A stretch of 64,000 nucleotides of DNA from the NCBI GenBank assembly GCA_018857735.1, contig JABMCL010003107.1:389001-453000 (forward strand). Direction: 5' to 3'. This document shows positions 45,666-57,309 of this stretch, in pieces; positions within the stretch are counted from its first letter, which is position 1; each line of letters begins with the position of its first letter. The notes beneath the pieces are model-generated. The model searched no databases, was not told the DNA's origin, and saw nothing but the letters and a program-made list of their open reading frames with translations. A program made the position numbers and the translations under genes. This stretch comes from Alviniconcha marisindica. Taxonomy: Eukaryota; Mollusca; Gastropoda; Provannidae.

Positions 45666-46620
45666 CAAGATATTGCCTTGTCGCAATAAAATTCTTCACG
45701 TTGTACTTGGCTAAGTATAAAAAAAAAGGGTTTCAAATCTTCGGCAAGGGAAGATGCCACTTTTCACAGTACTTTGATTTCGCACACCCAAATCGGCGGA
45801 AAACTTGAAAATATTCTGAATAAACTCCTGAAAAAGTGCAGAGTGCATGTTCTACATCAGATTGATGTACCTACGTCAGACCACTGAAGGATACTACAAG
45901 ACACCTTTCAATGTTTCCGAACAAAGACATGTCATGCAGCTGGGAGAATGAAGTCATTCAGGAAAGGTCACATGATGTGCCAGATGTTGTCAATAAAACG
46001 AAACTGCTTTCTCGTTTGTTTTGTACAAAATATATCTTGTAGGGACGTCAGATGTTACAACAATATCAAACGATCGGGGAAATATTCTTCAGACTTTGTG
46101 CAAAACTTCACTGGAAAAAACACATGAGTATTGCTGTGTAGTGCAAATGCATGGATTGGAACACACGCGACGTTTCCAATGATTCCGAAGTGATGCTGTT
46201 GTTTTTCGGTTGTTCAAAGTTTTCATTTCAAGATTACAACACATCTGACGTACCTACAGGGCAAACGTTCGCTATCAATTGATCAAAAATACAACTATCA
46301 TGAGTGTTGATGTTATATTATCCGTATAAAACAATGTTTTCCGTGTACAAATCAGTGATTGTTACTCCATGTGCTTGCAATTTGTTTGTAAGCAAAGTGA
46401 CGAAAATCACTCAGTACATGGATGTCCATTTTTGGCGTTCATTTTTCGGCTCTTTTTTTTCAGTGTGTGATGACTGTGTCTTGAAATCAGCGACAGCCTG
46501 GTTGCTGAAATTATCTGTACTACATATTCATTTATTCATGCACGTACACAACACAACATTTCAAATAAAAACAGTTTTCAACAGTGTTTTATTTTCAACT
46601 GAAGTGCATAACCCCTTGCA

Positions 46621-46706
46621 TGCGCATCTTTTGGCACTAAGTCAAATATATAGATATATATATATATATATATAGATATATATGACTTAGTGCCAACAGG
46701 TGCGCA
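46621..46706. repeat. 86-bp palindrome with TA-rich centre
   Basis: TTGGCACTAAGTCA and its reverse complement TGACTTAGTGCCAA face each other around an alternating AT centre, extending outward into GCGCATCTTT and CAGGTGCGCA. A third copy of the arm lies at 48,803-48,827. Confidence 0.85.
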
Positions 46707-48827
46707 AATGGGGGGTCCAATTTTTGACTGTTAATAAAATCCATTTCAAACACTGTCTTGTTGTTGCTTTGTGTGTGCGTTTATAATTGGTCAGTATCAC
46801 AGTGGAAACAATATGAGCTCCAAATCTGGAGCAGCTGAAGAAATATTATTTTCTTAAAGTGAAAAGTGCCACGAATTCGACCCCTGAAAACGGACACGCT
46901 CACGGTGAGTGCTTTCGATGCTTTCATTCACGTACATGATGAATCAAAACATTACCTCAGTCACCGATTTGCACAGTGCATATAAAATTGATTATCACTA
47001 AGTTTAGTTTTTGGAGTTAGAGGCTCTGAAATACCCCCGGTCGAATTTTTGGTTTAAAATTTTTCTGACCAGCACCCGCAGAAAATTAGTGAAGAACGGA
47101 CTTTCTCTTTCTTTAAAACTTTACTCCGCACTGTGTACGTCACTGCATCAGGGCCAATGTTTTTTTTTACTGCCAAATTTTGGGGTTTAAAAAATATTTT
47201 GCCATTCTTCAAAAAATTTGTTGCAATAAATAACGTTCCAACGTATTAGAAGCAAAAGGAAAAAAATTAATTTTTTGCGCTTTTGCACTATTTCCCGGGT
47301 CAGCCATGTTATACTCCGGGTCTTTTGCTTTAGCACAGGGCCCATGAAGAGACTTCTGTATGCGAAAGGTTGGTAATATTTTGAAGACCGTAACGTTCAA
47401 TTTTTTTTAAAACTTTCATCAGAGTTTATAAAATCTTCCGGTTATACAGACTTTTATATTGGTAATGCCGAATTTTTTAAAAAAGATTGAATTGCATACA
47501 GAGTGAGTTTTTTTTGCGTCGATCAAAAGTTTTTTCAGATGCTTTCAAATTTGTTTTCACCGATTTTCTTAAACATGGGGGGTTTTAAATCGTAATGTGC
47601 GCAGCAGATTGGTTATAAACAGATATTTTCGTACTCTTTACATTTTTTTTTGCCTTAAGCGTTTGTTTTGTTTTCAAACTAGGGCTTCAAACAAATCTCA
47701 TATATTAGACAATTCAATTTACGCAGGTTTAAAGTCGTCAAGTTGATGTTGAACAACAATTACAAACGAGCTGGGAAATAAAACGTTCGACATTTATAGT
47801 GACCACGCCTGTTGCCTTCCAGATTTAAAAAGTAATACTTAATAGCATTTTTCTTTGGGTGTGATCTTTTTTAGTAATATTTTTTTTTTTTTTTATTTAT
47901 TTTTATTAATGCTTTTACTTTTAAGTTTTTTGGTTTAACTATTTTTGTCCTAGGCACCCGAGTCAACATGACCAAGAAAGCATGGATGACAGGTTTGGGG
48001 TGTGTTTTTCCGTGACACCCAAAAGCAGCAAAAATTTCATCACTTTACTTGCTCCTTTTTTTTTTAAAAAAATTTCTTGTTTGTTAAAAAATAAGTATTA
48101 TTTATTTTTTTATGAAAAACAAAGTACCATGTCGTCTCATTAACATTATGCTATCCACTACAACAAAATTAATGCAGCAAAAACTGTTCACATGGAAATA
48201 GTTATGGTCTTTATACTTACAGTAATAGAAAGTTACTGATTTATCATTTTCATCAAAACAAACAGCATTGTACATCTTGTTGAAATAGTAATGTACGACA
48301 TATTTCTTACATCATTTGCTGTTTATTCAAGAAAGCTTAATTTGAGAGAAAAAATCATCAAATCTTCCTTGTCACATATTGTTCTATTAAAGAATAAATG
48401 TTTATGTTTCAAAATGTGTTGCTTTTTATTCATTTAAAAATGTTCAAGATTGGCTGTATGTTGAACGTTATGTATTGCAACAAACTATGTGTAGCATGCT
48501 GTTCTGTGTGACACAGAACAAAACAGTTTACTTGGTAATACTCATGTGGATCACATCTTGTAAGATCAGTTGGGTTTTCACAGTTAACTGCATGATTAGC
48601 AGCACAGTGATGTGGGCTTGTTGTAATGTGTAATGTTCAACATCTTGTCACAAATCACACTGAAAGTCAAATTTCTCAGGAACGAAGAGCAGCACTGCCT
48701 TCTCCCTTCACTGGTGGATGACTTCACATGTGTTCATTCAAAAAATGCATTACTCACTCACATCCTGTCAACTTTATTTTCTAGTACCTCTGTCCTCTTT
48801 TCTTGCGCACCTTTTGGCACTAAGTCA
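46683..48827. mobile_element. Possible DNA transposon with 25-bp inverted ends
   Basis: The 25 bases from 46,683 (TGACTTAGTGCCAACAGG) are the reverse complement of 48,803-48,827 with one mismatch. The 2.1 kb between is AT-rich with many long T or A runs and no recognisable protein. Because the same arm is also part of a local palindrome at each end, these could instead be two independent hairpin repeats. Confidence 0.4.
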
Positions 48828-49205
48828 TCTATGACTAAAATGTCTTCTTGATGTTCATTATCATTGGCTGTTGCTTTTCATTTTACCCAAACATGCGAAC
48901 TCTAGTCTAACTCTAAGTAAATCAAACAGAGTGAACTGTGTATGACTATGACAGTATGAGCATTTATCAGTTATCATTGGTGCTCTCAACTGTGACACAG
49001 CTGCCTGAACCTGTGATCTTGGTCTGTCACTGATGCAGTGTGAGTGTGTGTGTGTGTGTGTGTGCATGTGTGCATGCATGCAGGTGTCTGTGTGTTCATG
49101 CAGGCATCTGTTGGTGTGACAGGGAAACACATTATTTAATATTATAGCACAACTGTGCTAGCAAGACAAAACCACGATGGCATGCGCCCAGATTGTAGCA
49201 GCCTT

Positions 49206-49251
<46 letters not shown>

Positions 49252-49685
49252 ATATGCTCTCATTCATGTTAAAGCACACCCACAAATGACAAAAATGGGT
49301 AACCATGACACACAAACTTCAAAAACTTAAAACACTCACATTCCATACAGTCTAGACACCCACACAGACCCCCCCCCCCCCCCCCCCACCCCACCCCAAA
49401 AAAAGAGTCTGGGTACTGTTTATAATTTTTTGAAAAGGTGAAAACACCCTTTTAAAGTTTTATTGTTTTAAGTTGCAAGTGCCCTGCTGTTGTGATTTGG
49501 GGGTGGGGTGGGGTGGGGACTTTGTTAAATTTGGGGTCTGTGGACCATATTTAGTTAAATATTTTATGTGGTCTGGCCTGCATTGTCATGGTCTAAGTAT
49601 CAATCACTTAGGCCTATAATACTTGACAGTAGGCTACAACTGTCAACCATTCATTGCCCCCCGCAAGAAAATGAGAGAATTTCAC

Positions 49686-49758
49686 CTTTCAGCATGTAGG
49701 TCCCAAATCCCAGCACCGGAATCTTAAAGCCAGTGTTCAAGGAAAGATACCTTGCCAT
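49686..49758 (-). CDS. Aldo-keto reductase, coding exon 1 of 2
   Basis: Starts at ATG 49,758 on the minus strand and reads MARYLSLNTGFKIPVLGFG then TYMLK, ending one base into codon 25 at the donor AAAG|GTGAAA. The N-terminal KIPVLGFGTY is the first beta-strand motif of the aldo-keto reductase barrel, and splicing to 41,456 gives MLKGDALKSALDYA, the expected family sequence. This exon lies 8.2 kb from the rest. The 5' flank (49,759-50,400) has several TTCCGG-type stretches, such as CTTTCCGGCGTCTTCC near 50,071, but no promoter can be assigned with certainty. Confidence 0.88.
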
Positions 49759-50419
49759 CCTCGACACGGACTCAGACTCCGCCCGAGAAGATGGCATGCA
49801 GATAGATTTACATCACAATATGAACTGGACACGTTCTCCACACAGTTCAGATGTGCTTTTCAACTGAAGCCGGCTGCCCCGGAAACGCGATTGTTTGCCA
49901 CGGCTTCTTTGTCGTAATAACTGTGTCATCATTTTGCTGCTGTTGTTAAAACTGAAGCGAAAGTTTAATATGTCAGCATTAAGTAACCTTGAGTCCCATT
50001 TAGTTTTTTTTGTTTAAATGGCAGCCCACTTAAATACTTGCCGCCAATGTCATCTCACACAACGCTTCGCTTTCCGGCGTCTTCCGCCAGCTTCCCGGAG
50101 GAAGGGTGTTGTAAAACTGTGCTCGAGTTTGACGTGGCTCGTGCACACATAGCTAGAAAAGCTCAGTGGTTGGCGTGTACGCTCTGATCTAAAAAATATG
50201 TACGCGGATAGAGCTGTGGTTTGTGGGCACTCTCTTCATCCTGATCTTGATGGTTACGTCGACTTGAATTAAATTAAGGGACTGGCCCACGCAGCCCGGA
50301 TTTGGCTAAAAAACGGGAAGATTTTTTATTTTTTTTATTTTTTTATGCATGCATCTTTATTGTTTTATGTACGATTTTTCAGTAGCATTAATTTCTGCTT
50401 TGGCCCTTTTGAAATACGG

Positions 50420-51642
50420 CAATAGACGATTTCCGAAAATAACAGGGGAGATAACTCGGAAGAGTGAAGCTCCTGCGGTAGGACATCATTTCAGACACGG
50501 ACTCTTGGGCGGTTCAAGCGGGGTTAACTCCCTTGACTTTGGCCCGGCATCGCTCAAGACCCTTAGCTGCTTTTACTTCCGGTGTGTACTCTTCACAATG
50601 GAAGGCAGTGACAGTGAATTTTCGAATTTTATACTGCCAACTTTAAAGGCATTTTTGGAGGCCCCTAGTCAGAATGTGTCTGGCAACAAGCAATAACTTG
50701 TTGCTCGTGCTATAGGATGCCCCAAAACGCATTTTCAGTTTTTCACGAACTCGCGATCTTCTGGTCAGCCAGAAAATGACACAAAGACACTTTTTTCCAC
50801 CCTCCACCCCCTTTCCCCGGTATTTTTTGCAACTGCAACAATGGTGGCATTTGTATTGCTTCGCAATTCTAGGTTCAACTTCCATCGTTACTACACAGCC
50901 GTGAAGCAACACCTACTCAAAAATCGGCCCGGAAGTGACGCTGCGACCTATCGCGACTTCTTGCGTGAAAGATTACAAAGGGCATTCACTGGTGCAAACC
51001 AATTTCACTGAACCACCTAACAGGTCCATGATTTCAGTTGAAAAGCGCTGGTCTGTGACTGTATCAGACTTTCAGGCATGGACCTATACTATACTGAACT
51101 TACCATATTTGAAGCAATCTTTAGGTGAGATACCTGGAGAAGATTATCGACTGCTATCAACAATCTGATGTGAGTGATGGAATAGAGCAACTGGCTTCAC
51201 TATTCCTGGTTCTGTATTCGATCCTCTGCTCGCAGTGACTGATCTGCTTCTGGTAAGCCATGAAGCTCTAATGACGATGCAGCAGAGACTACCAATGATT
51301 TTTTTCATTTCTTCTTATGAATCAAGAACATGGTGTAAATAATGAACACTTGCAGTCGATTCAGTCAGTCTGCCATTCCAAACAGACACGCTGCATGTGG
51401 CCCTGCCCGAAAGATCATAGTACGTGTAAAAAGAAAAAAAGAAGTATTTCTAGTGCATAGCGCGCATCTGGCAGTCCATGCCTGAAGGTCTGATACTGTC
51501 ACAGACCAGCGCTTTTCGACTGCCGCCTCCATTCTGAAATTATGGACCTATATATGCCTGTAGTCCGTGGTCTAAAATGATGTCCTACCGCAGGGTCGTC
51601 ACTTCCGGATTATCTCCCCTGATTTCCGGAAATCATCTATTG
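50420..51642. mobile_element. Inverted-repeat element with ~80-bp arms
   Basis: The arm 50,420-50,500 (starting CAATAGACGATTTCCG, containing CAGGGGAGATAA and CCTGCGGTAGGACATCATTT) matches the reverse complement of 51,563-51,642 at roughly 80-85%. A second inverted pair lies inside it: 51,003-51,088 and 51,470-51,560 share GAAAAGCGCTGGTCTGTGAC. No target duplication was seen. The class is unknown. Confidence 0.7.
50598..50696 (+). pseudogene. Transposon ORF remnant, possible SAP-like motif
   Basis: From ATG 50,598 the frame reads a short acidic start, then LPTLKAFLEA, VSGNKQ, a stop at 50,694, and LVARAIGCPKTHF beyond it. The pattern (leucine-rich helix, G-N-K, then LV-R) is like a SAP DNA-binding motif interrupted by a stop. 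The match is short, so the domain call is tentative. Confidence 0.35.
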
Positions 51643-51864
51643 TCTCCCCTAAAGTACATTGTACACAGCTGCTGCTTGGGGCATGTCTAATGTGATCCAC
51701 GCGTTTTACTGTGTAGCTGTGTGGGAGGCACTACTCTTTGCATAGCTTACTATCTTTGCTGTCTCTGTCTCCTAGTAGTAGTAATGTCTACTAGCTGTAA
51801 TGTCATACTTATGGTTCTGTTTGTTGAAATGTATACTTTAAATGTGGTTTTGTCGAGTTTTTTT

Positions 51865-51950
51865 GTTTTTTGTGTGCAGCGCAATGAGTTTAATTCATGT
51901 TCGAAAAGGACACTCTATAAGAATTATCTGTTATCATTATTATAATTCCA
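51865..51950 (+). repeat. LINE-like 3' tail
   Basis: GTGCAGCGCAATGAG and GACACTCTATAAGAATTATC followed by TATCATTATTATAA resemble CR1/L2-type termini. Confidence 0.35.
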
Positions 51951-52339
51951 AACATTTTAGGACAGGGAAGTAATTTTTAAATGGTTCTGATTTGATTTGT
52001 GCATTGTTTTACAGGTGGTAGATTATTGTCACTAATCTTTCTGCTTTGTTCTTTCTTTAAAGGAAAAGTCCAAGGTTTTTAAGTATACAAAATGACCGTC
52101 GAAATGATTGACAAATGAGTCACTAGTTTGAGATTTAATGAAATAAAAAATGGAGAAAAAAATGTTTATGTTGGTTTTTAATCGATTTTATTTTCTGTAG
52201 GCTGGCCGAGACTGCTGTCTCGGGTTCTCCATCAGTCACATGACTTTCTCGGAAGTGATGTCAGTCTGGGAGTCAGTGCGGTTGCCATCTTAGACTGTTC
52301 ATTGAATGTGTATGCGTGTGGTCGACAAAAGCTCTAACC

Positions 52340-52575
52340 ATGCCGGCCTGCTGTATTGCAGCAAACTGTAACAACTCACAAGCAACCCAAAGCAGAACTA
52401 TGCACGAGTTCCCGTGGAATCGACCCGCTATGAGGCAAAAATGTGTCAAATTTGCACAATTCAAACGAGCTGACTTTGATGCTGCGCCTCAATCACGCCC
52501 ATTTGTGTAGCGAGCACTTCGCTGAGTGCGATTTCGTAAACTTTATGGTGAAATACCAAATGGGGTTTGCTTCAA
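52340..52575 (+). pseudogene. THAP domain of a transposase, frameshifted
   Basis: MPACCIAANCNN, HEFPWNRPAMRQK, CVKFAQFKRADFD, then after a 1-base shift near 52,495 HLCSEHFAECDFVNF. This gives the zinc-binding C2CH pattern of THAP domains, with C-x4 or 5-C at the start and C-x2-H in CSEHF, plus the conserved P and F positions. A stop follows near 52,590. THAP domains bind the transposon ends in P-element and Kolobok transposases. Confidence 0.75.
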
Positions 52576-52649
52576 AGCGGAATTTGTAGGGCTGTCCACA
52601 ACTGACTTGGAAAAAATTCCAGTTAGAATCTCCAAGGATGAAGCTGACG

Positions 52650-53970
52650 AGCAGCAAGCGAACAGCATGATACCAAAAACTGAGATACACTGATACCCTG
52701 AAACAAGTGCTAAGAAGGCAAAGACAAAAAGTCTAACACAAATGCCTACGGCAGAAAAGGCTGTGAAAGAAAGAGACCGTACACAAATGTCTGTGGCAAA
52801 GAAAGAAAGAAGAGACCACAAATGCCTGTGGCAAAGAAAGAAAGACTAAACCATAAATGCTGGTGGCAAATGAAAAATGGCTGCCCTAATCAGTCAAGCA
52901 AACAGCTGACACCAAATGAAAGAAACAAAACGGCTGAAGCCACCTCAAAATCCCAAACGGTTGCCTACCTGCAAGCATAAGGTGGAAAGAAAAAAACAAC
53001 AACACAAAAACACCACCAAATCACAACAGTCTAATAGACTACTGTCTGCAACAAAGGAGTGGACAACTACAGTCAGAAGAGCACAGAGCAAAAATAACTG
53101 TGCCAACGACAAACAGATGGAAAGCCAAACTAACCATAACTAACTCTAAACTAACCCCTCACTAACCCAGCTTCCATCTAGAAAAACAAAGGCTGCAGAC
53201 TGATAAAGAAAACGCTGATCAGGACTACTGATGACAAAGCATCAGGATGTAAACAAATGCAGACGACAAGAGAAATACAAAATGGCTGCCCTAATCAGGC
53301 TAGCTAACAAGCAGGTACGAAATGGCCAATAAACCAAAGATAAAAAAGAAAGAACTCATGGTGAAAATGAAGGGGAAAAGAGAGAAAACAACAACAACAA
53401 TTTCTGAAAAGAAAGAGGAGGCAAGTAATGTCAGCGAGCAACGGGACAAAGGCTGGATACACGTAATCCGTGTACACGATACAACCCACTTAGCAGTGAC
53501 AACAACACGGCAGGGCAACGGACGCTCACGAACTACCCCGCACAAAGAAAAGAATGAGAGGTCACGTTAAACATCGAGACTACCCCCCTTACTCGTACAT
53601 CGTAAATGAACGATATAACTCGAGAAACAAAAGTGCAAGCCAAGCGAAAAAACAGTGAATGGTAAGAACCGGTAACTAGCCCAACCCCGAACCCTAACCC
53701 AGGGAGGCCACAAAATCGCTAGTCTATTGAACTAGAAGTAGAAGGAACAAAACTTTTTCATTTTTACATATGATGAAACAAACAAGGATAAATTGGGAAA
53801 ATAAAATAAAACACCCAATAAAAGGCAGGCTCCCTGATGAGGTCTAGCCTGTTGTGAAAGCTAGAGTAAACAGAACGAAAAAGACTGAAACGCCACCTAA
53901 CAAGTTTCGAGAAAGATGAAATAACAAGGACTGAAGGAGGAAATAAACAAAGGCCTAACTACTGATAATG
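52650..53970. other. Interior of the Kolobok-like element
   Basis: A-rich sequence with repeated phrases such as AAATGCCTGTGGCAAAGAAAG (near 52,790 and 52,820) and AAATGGCTGCCCTAATCAG (near 52,876 and 53,280). Lysine-rich open frames near 52,916 and 53,322 reflect composition and match no known family by eye. Confidence 0.5.
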
Positions 53971-54353
53971 GCGTCGGAGCTTCATCCTTGGAGATTCGAA
54001 CTGGAATTTTTTCCAAGTTGGTTACCCTGTGGCTACTAGCCTTTTTGCAGCGACTCCCCATAGTGACGTAGTGCACATATGTGCACATGATTTTCAGTGT
54101 CATGGCGACGCTTTCGGTACGACAGAAAATGTCTGTTTTTGTGCATTTATAACCCTCAGATCACAATTTCGCCTACATCATTGTTCTCAGTGAACTTTAA
54201 CGGAAATCGTGTCCAAAATCACCCCAAACCTTGGACTTGTCCTTTAAGAGTAGTTTTCTTGTTGTTATTGTTTTTTTCTCTCCTTTTTTTAAAACATGGT
54301 GTTGTTTTCTAATATGACATGTAGTGCATGTAAATGTGTTAGTGTATTATGTG

Positions 54354-54358
<5 letters not shown>

Positions 54359-54433
<75 letters not shown>

Positions 54434-54453
54434 AATAACTGTGCATGAATACT

Positions 54454-54505
<52 letters not shown>
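54359..54505. repeat. (GT)n-(GA)n and (TA)n microsatellites
   Basis: A GT run of about 44 bases, a GA run of about 26, then a TA run of about 48 bases at 54,458-54,505. A C run follows near 54,555. Confidence 0.95.
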
Positions 54506-54511
<6 letters not shown>

Positions 54512-55072
54512 TGTTTTTGTGACTGCTAACCAGTGTATATTTTATCCTTCTTCTCCCCCCCCCCCCCCCTCTCCCCCACCCCCTCTTTTCATTCTTTCTT
54601 GAAGTCTGTTGTTGCTTTAGTGTAATTTGCTGACATATGTTGTTGTCTTGATAATTGTAAGATCAGTCTAATATCACTTATGTGAAAAGACTTCATACAA
54701 AGGAAGAAGGTATTTTCTAATTACAAATGCTAAGAAGAAGAAGAAAAAGAAAAGAAAGAAAAAGGCTTCGCAGCCAAGACCAGTGACAGTGACAAGAGTA
54801 AGCAGTGACTGTGACTAGAGTAAAGAGCACTTGCACCTTTACTCCTCTGACAGAAGCACTGCTCAGCAGAACAGTTGTATTACTTGTAATCAGCCCATTC
54901 TCAGTCTCCCCCCTCCGCCCTTGCTTTGCACAAAGTGAAACAAATCTGCAGATGCTCCCTTTGTGTGTTTCAGTACACCACATACACCATTCAACCTGAC
55001 TGGTTTAATCATCTGTTAATGGACTGGTTGCTTGGTTTTGTGTCTGTCATTTTTGTTGATTTTTACACTTTG

Positions 55073-55073
<1 letters not shown>

Positions 55074-55154
<81 letters not shown>

Positions 55155-55171
55155 ACACACACACACACACA
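55074..55171. repeat. (CA)n microsatellite
   Basis: About 98 bases of CA with one AT interruption. The interval 54,600-55,070 shows no gene. Confidence 0.95.
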
Positions 55172-55453
55172 ATTTCAGGTGAGACAAAAAAATTACAGCT
55201 ATGTATATTTAAAATGCAATTAAATCATACATACAATATGTAACGTATCTAACAAACTGGAATGCAATAACAACAGTTAATGAACTTTAAAATAAAATAA
55301 AAAGCCACACAAAACCCAACAGACATCTTAAGCACATGGCACTGATTTTTACTCTTTTGTGTTCTAAAGTTAGAGGCTATCACCGACACTGTCAAAACAA
55401 AACAAACAAAAAACCCAACAGAATCCTCCACAATAACCTGATTGCAATTATCT

Positions 55454-55530
55454 GATCCAAACACACAATTTGAAAAGAACACATTTTTACCAGGACAATA
55501 CAAAACAACTTGCAAATTGTTACAACTGAT
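55454..55530 (+). repeat. Palindrome-plus-tail repeat, copy D, partial
   Basis: GATCCAAACACACAATTTGA then AAAAGAACACATTTTTACC and AGGACAATACAAAAC match the left arm of copies A-C; the remainder is missing. Confidence 0.55.
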
Positions 55531-56204
55531 TACATAGTGCAATAGACAAACAGTTATTAGGTAACAATGACAATGTAAATGATTATACATCACTCAGATA
55601 AAAGAATTTGTTCTGGCAATTTGCAGTTCCCATTAAACAAAATGAAACAAACAACAACCACCACCAAATGTTCGATTTCACCTTCAGTGGGTTTGGATTT
55701 TTTTCCCCCTTCAAAATGCTGGCAGTCACCTTTATATGGGGTGTTTTCTGTTTTAAGCAAGTATCTGAGCACAGCAATTAACTCCTCTGTCCACACTCCC
55801 ATAAATCCATCTTTGTCAATGTTTTTGTTCTTTTTTGAATTTTTGAATTTTTTTCTTCTAATGTCTGTGTTCTCTGTCTGACAGACAGGCGTTTAGTTCA
55901 CACAAGATGCAGTGTTCCAGGACCTTTTTATTTGGCACTCTTTCCTGCTGGGAGATACCTATTAGATATTCCTACACCTCAACTGAGAGCATATAATTAT
56001 ATACAACAGGCTTCATTCTTAAGAGTTTTGATGCCAGTATATTTCTACTCCAGAAATTGATCAGCACAAAAGTTGTTTCAGAAACAATCTATGAGGGAGT
56101 GGAAATTAGGACGCTTCTTTTTACCATTAAAAAAAAAGAAAGAAAGAAAAAAAGGTCTGTCAACTGTGCTGTCCTGAAAATAGCAGAGCTTATTTCTGAG
56201 GCTT
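55531..56204. other. Unassigned intergenic DNA
   Basis: No gene or domain recognised. Confidence 0.45.
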
Positions 56205-56410
56205 TTGCCCAGAACAGTAGGTACATTCTTAGAGGTCCTGTACCTCCCATCAGAAGAATGTCAACAGGCTGATGTTCTTTTTGTATACCAATGGGGCAGC
56301 AGTCCAGAACAAACTCCTGCCCAACATCAGGCATGCTTCTTCCACTATTGTTTCAAAACCACACTCAAAACTGAGTTTTTCAGTCAACATGGTATGTCAT
56401 TTTTATTTGT
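56205..56410 (+). repeat. LINE 3'-terminal coding trace
   Basis: Across frame changes the segment 56,285-56,385 reads NKLLPNIRHASSTIVS and KTTLKTEFFSQ, the pattern of the C-terminal end of CR1/L2-type LINE proteins (LP..IR.....FK..LKT.LF). It is too short and broken to name. Confidence 0.45.
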
Positions 56411-56710
56411 TCTTAGAGAGGGACTAGGGATGTCACACTGCTACTGTTCATGCATCTGTGTGTGTGCATATGCATGCATGTCTGCACAAAACTCATCATT
56501 CTTATCTATAATATGAATGTGGGGTTTTCTTGGTTTTTAATTTATTTGATAGCACTTCTCATTGTTCCATATGAGTTGCCAATGTGAGTGCTTAAAGCTC
56601 ATCTTGCTAACAAAAGAGAACAAACCAAGGACAACTATTTATAACTGTGCATACCACTAGGTTGTACCAAATGCTTTGACTGATTTTATACTGGATCCAC
56701 AGTATAAATC

Positions 56711-57062
56711 ATAAAAGGTTCAAAATGACACTATTTTTTTTAGGATAAAACACAACATGCGAATTTTCGGGGTAATCTCTTTTATCAAGCTACAAAATGA
56801 CACTTAACAATTAACTGGTGAAAAACAATAAAAAATGAGATGGAGAGAGAGCTAATCGACTTATCTTTTTTTGGTTGAGCTATGTCCAGTGCTTGGAAAA
56901 AAATCACTGTTTAATTGTTGTTTAAGTGTCATTTTGTAGCTTGATAAAGGGGATTACCCCCAAAATTCGCATGTTGTGTTTTGTCCTGATAAGTAACATT
57001 ATTTTGAATCTTTTATGTGTGGATCTTGTTTCAGAATTCTAGCAGTCATTCTTGTTTAGATT
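56711..57062 (+). repeat. Palindrome-plus-tail repeat, copy C (longest)
   Basis: Two arms of over 100 bases: AAAACACAACATGCGAATTT, then GGGGTAATC and TTTTATCAAGCTAC on the left, with the reverse complement on the right (GTAGCTTGATAAA, GGGGATTACCCCC, AATTCGCATGTTGTGTTTT). It ends with TGTGTGGATCTTGTTTCAGA and CTAGCAGTCATTC, the tail shared with copies A and B. Confidence 0.75.
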
Positions 57063-57309
57063 TTTTTAATGTCCTTATACTGGTTATTGTCTGCAATGGA
57101 ATTTGGGTAAATGTTCTCATTTCTAACTTGTACCTCTGGCTAATTCAAAAAGCATATATATATATATACAAAGTGATGGGGCTTGGTGGCTACACTGTAG
57201 GGGTCAAGTCCTGGTTAAGGCTGGGTTGCACCCTTTCACCCTACAGGATTCTCTTAGTTCTGACTCACATTTGCACAGATGGGCCATAGCTCATCTCGCC
57301 TTTGTGCAC

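Larger units (their letters stand above)
41457..49685 (-). other. Intron of the aldo-keto reductase gene, 8.2 kb
   Basis: A phase-1 GT-AG intron: donor AAAG|GTGAAA and acceptor CTCACAG|GTGATG on the minus strand. It contains G runs near 41,789 and 41,849, a ~150-bp tandem repeat (43,230-44,020), a SINE tail (44,775), a LINE tail (45,385) and an AT-rich segment with inverted ends (46.6-48.8 kb). No additional exon was recognised. Confidence 0.85.
52057..54247. mobile_element. Kolobok-like DNA transposon with TTAA ends and a THAP remnant
   Basis: TTAA at 52,057-52,060 is followed by AGGAAAAGTCCAAGGTTTTT; the right end reads AAACCTTGGACTTGTCCTTTAA-like sequence finishing in TTAA at 54,244-54,247. 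The ends are inverted repeats of about 20 bases with one mismatch. A TTAA target plus a THAP-domain protein (52,340-52,560) is the Kolobok combination. PiggyBac also uses TTAA but has no THAP domain. A second inverted block lies inside: 52,604-52,645 matches 53,979-54,020 in reverse. No catalytic domain was found, so the copy is defective or internally deleted. Confidence 0.75.

Noticed and set aside
49759..50400. Bidirectional promoter between the reductase and a plus-strand gene
   Set aside because: TTCCGG-type stretches are present, but no plus-strand host gene follows; the sequence to the right is a repeat element.
52916..53570. Lysine/glutamine-rich frames as a new gene
   Set aside because: They fall inside the Kolobok-like element, reflect A-rich composition and show no recognisable domain.
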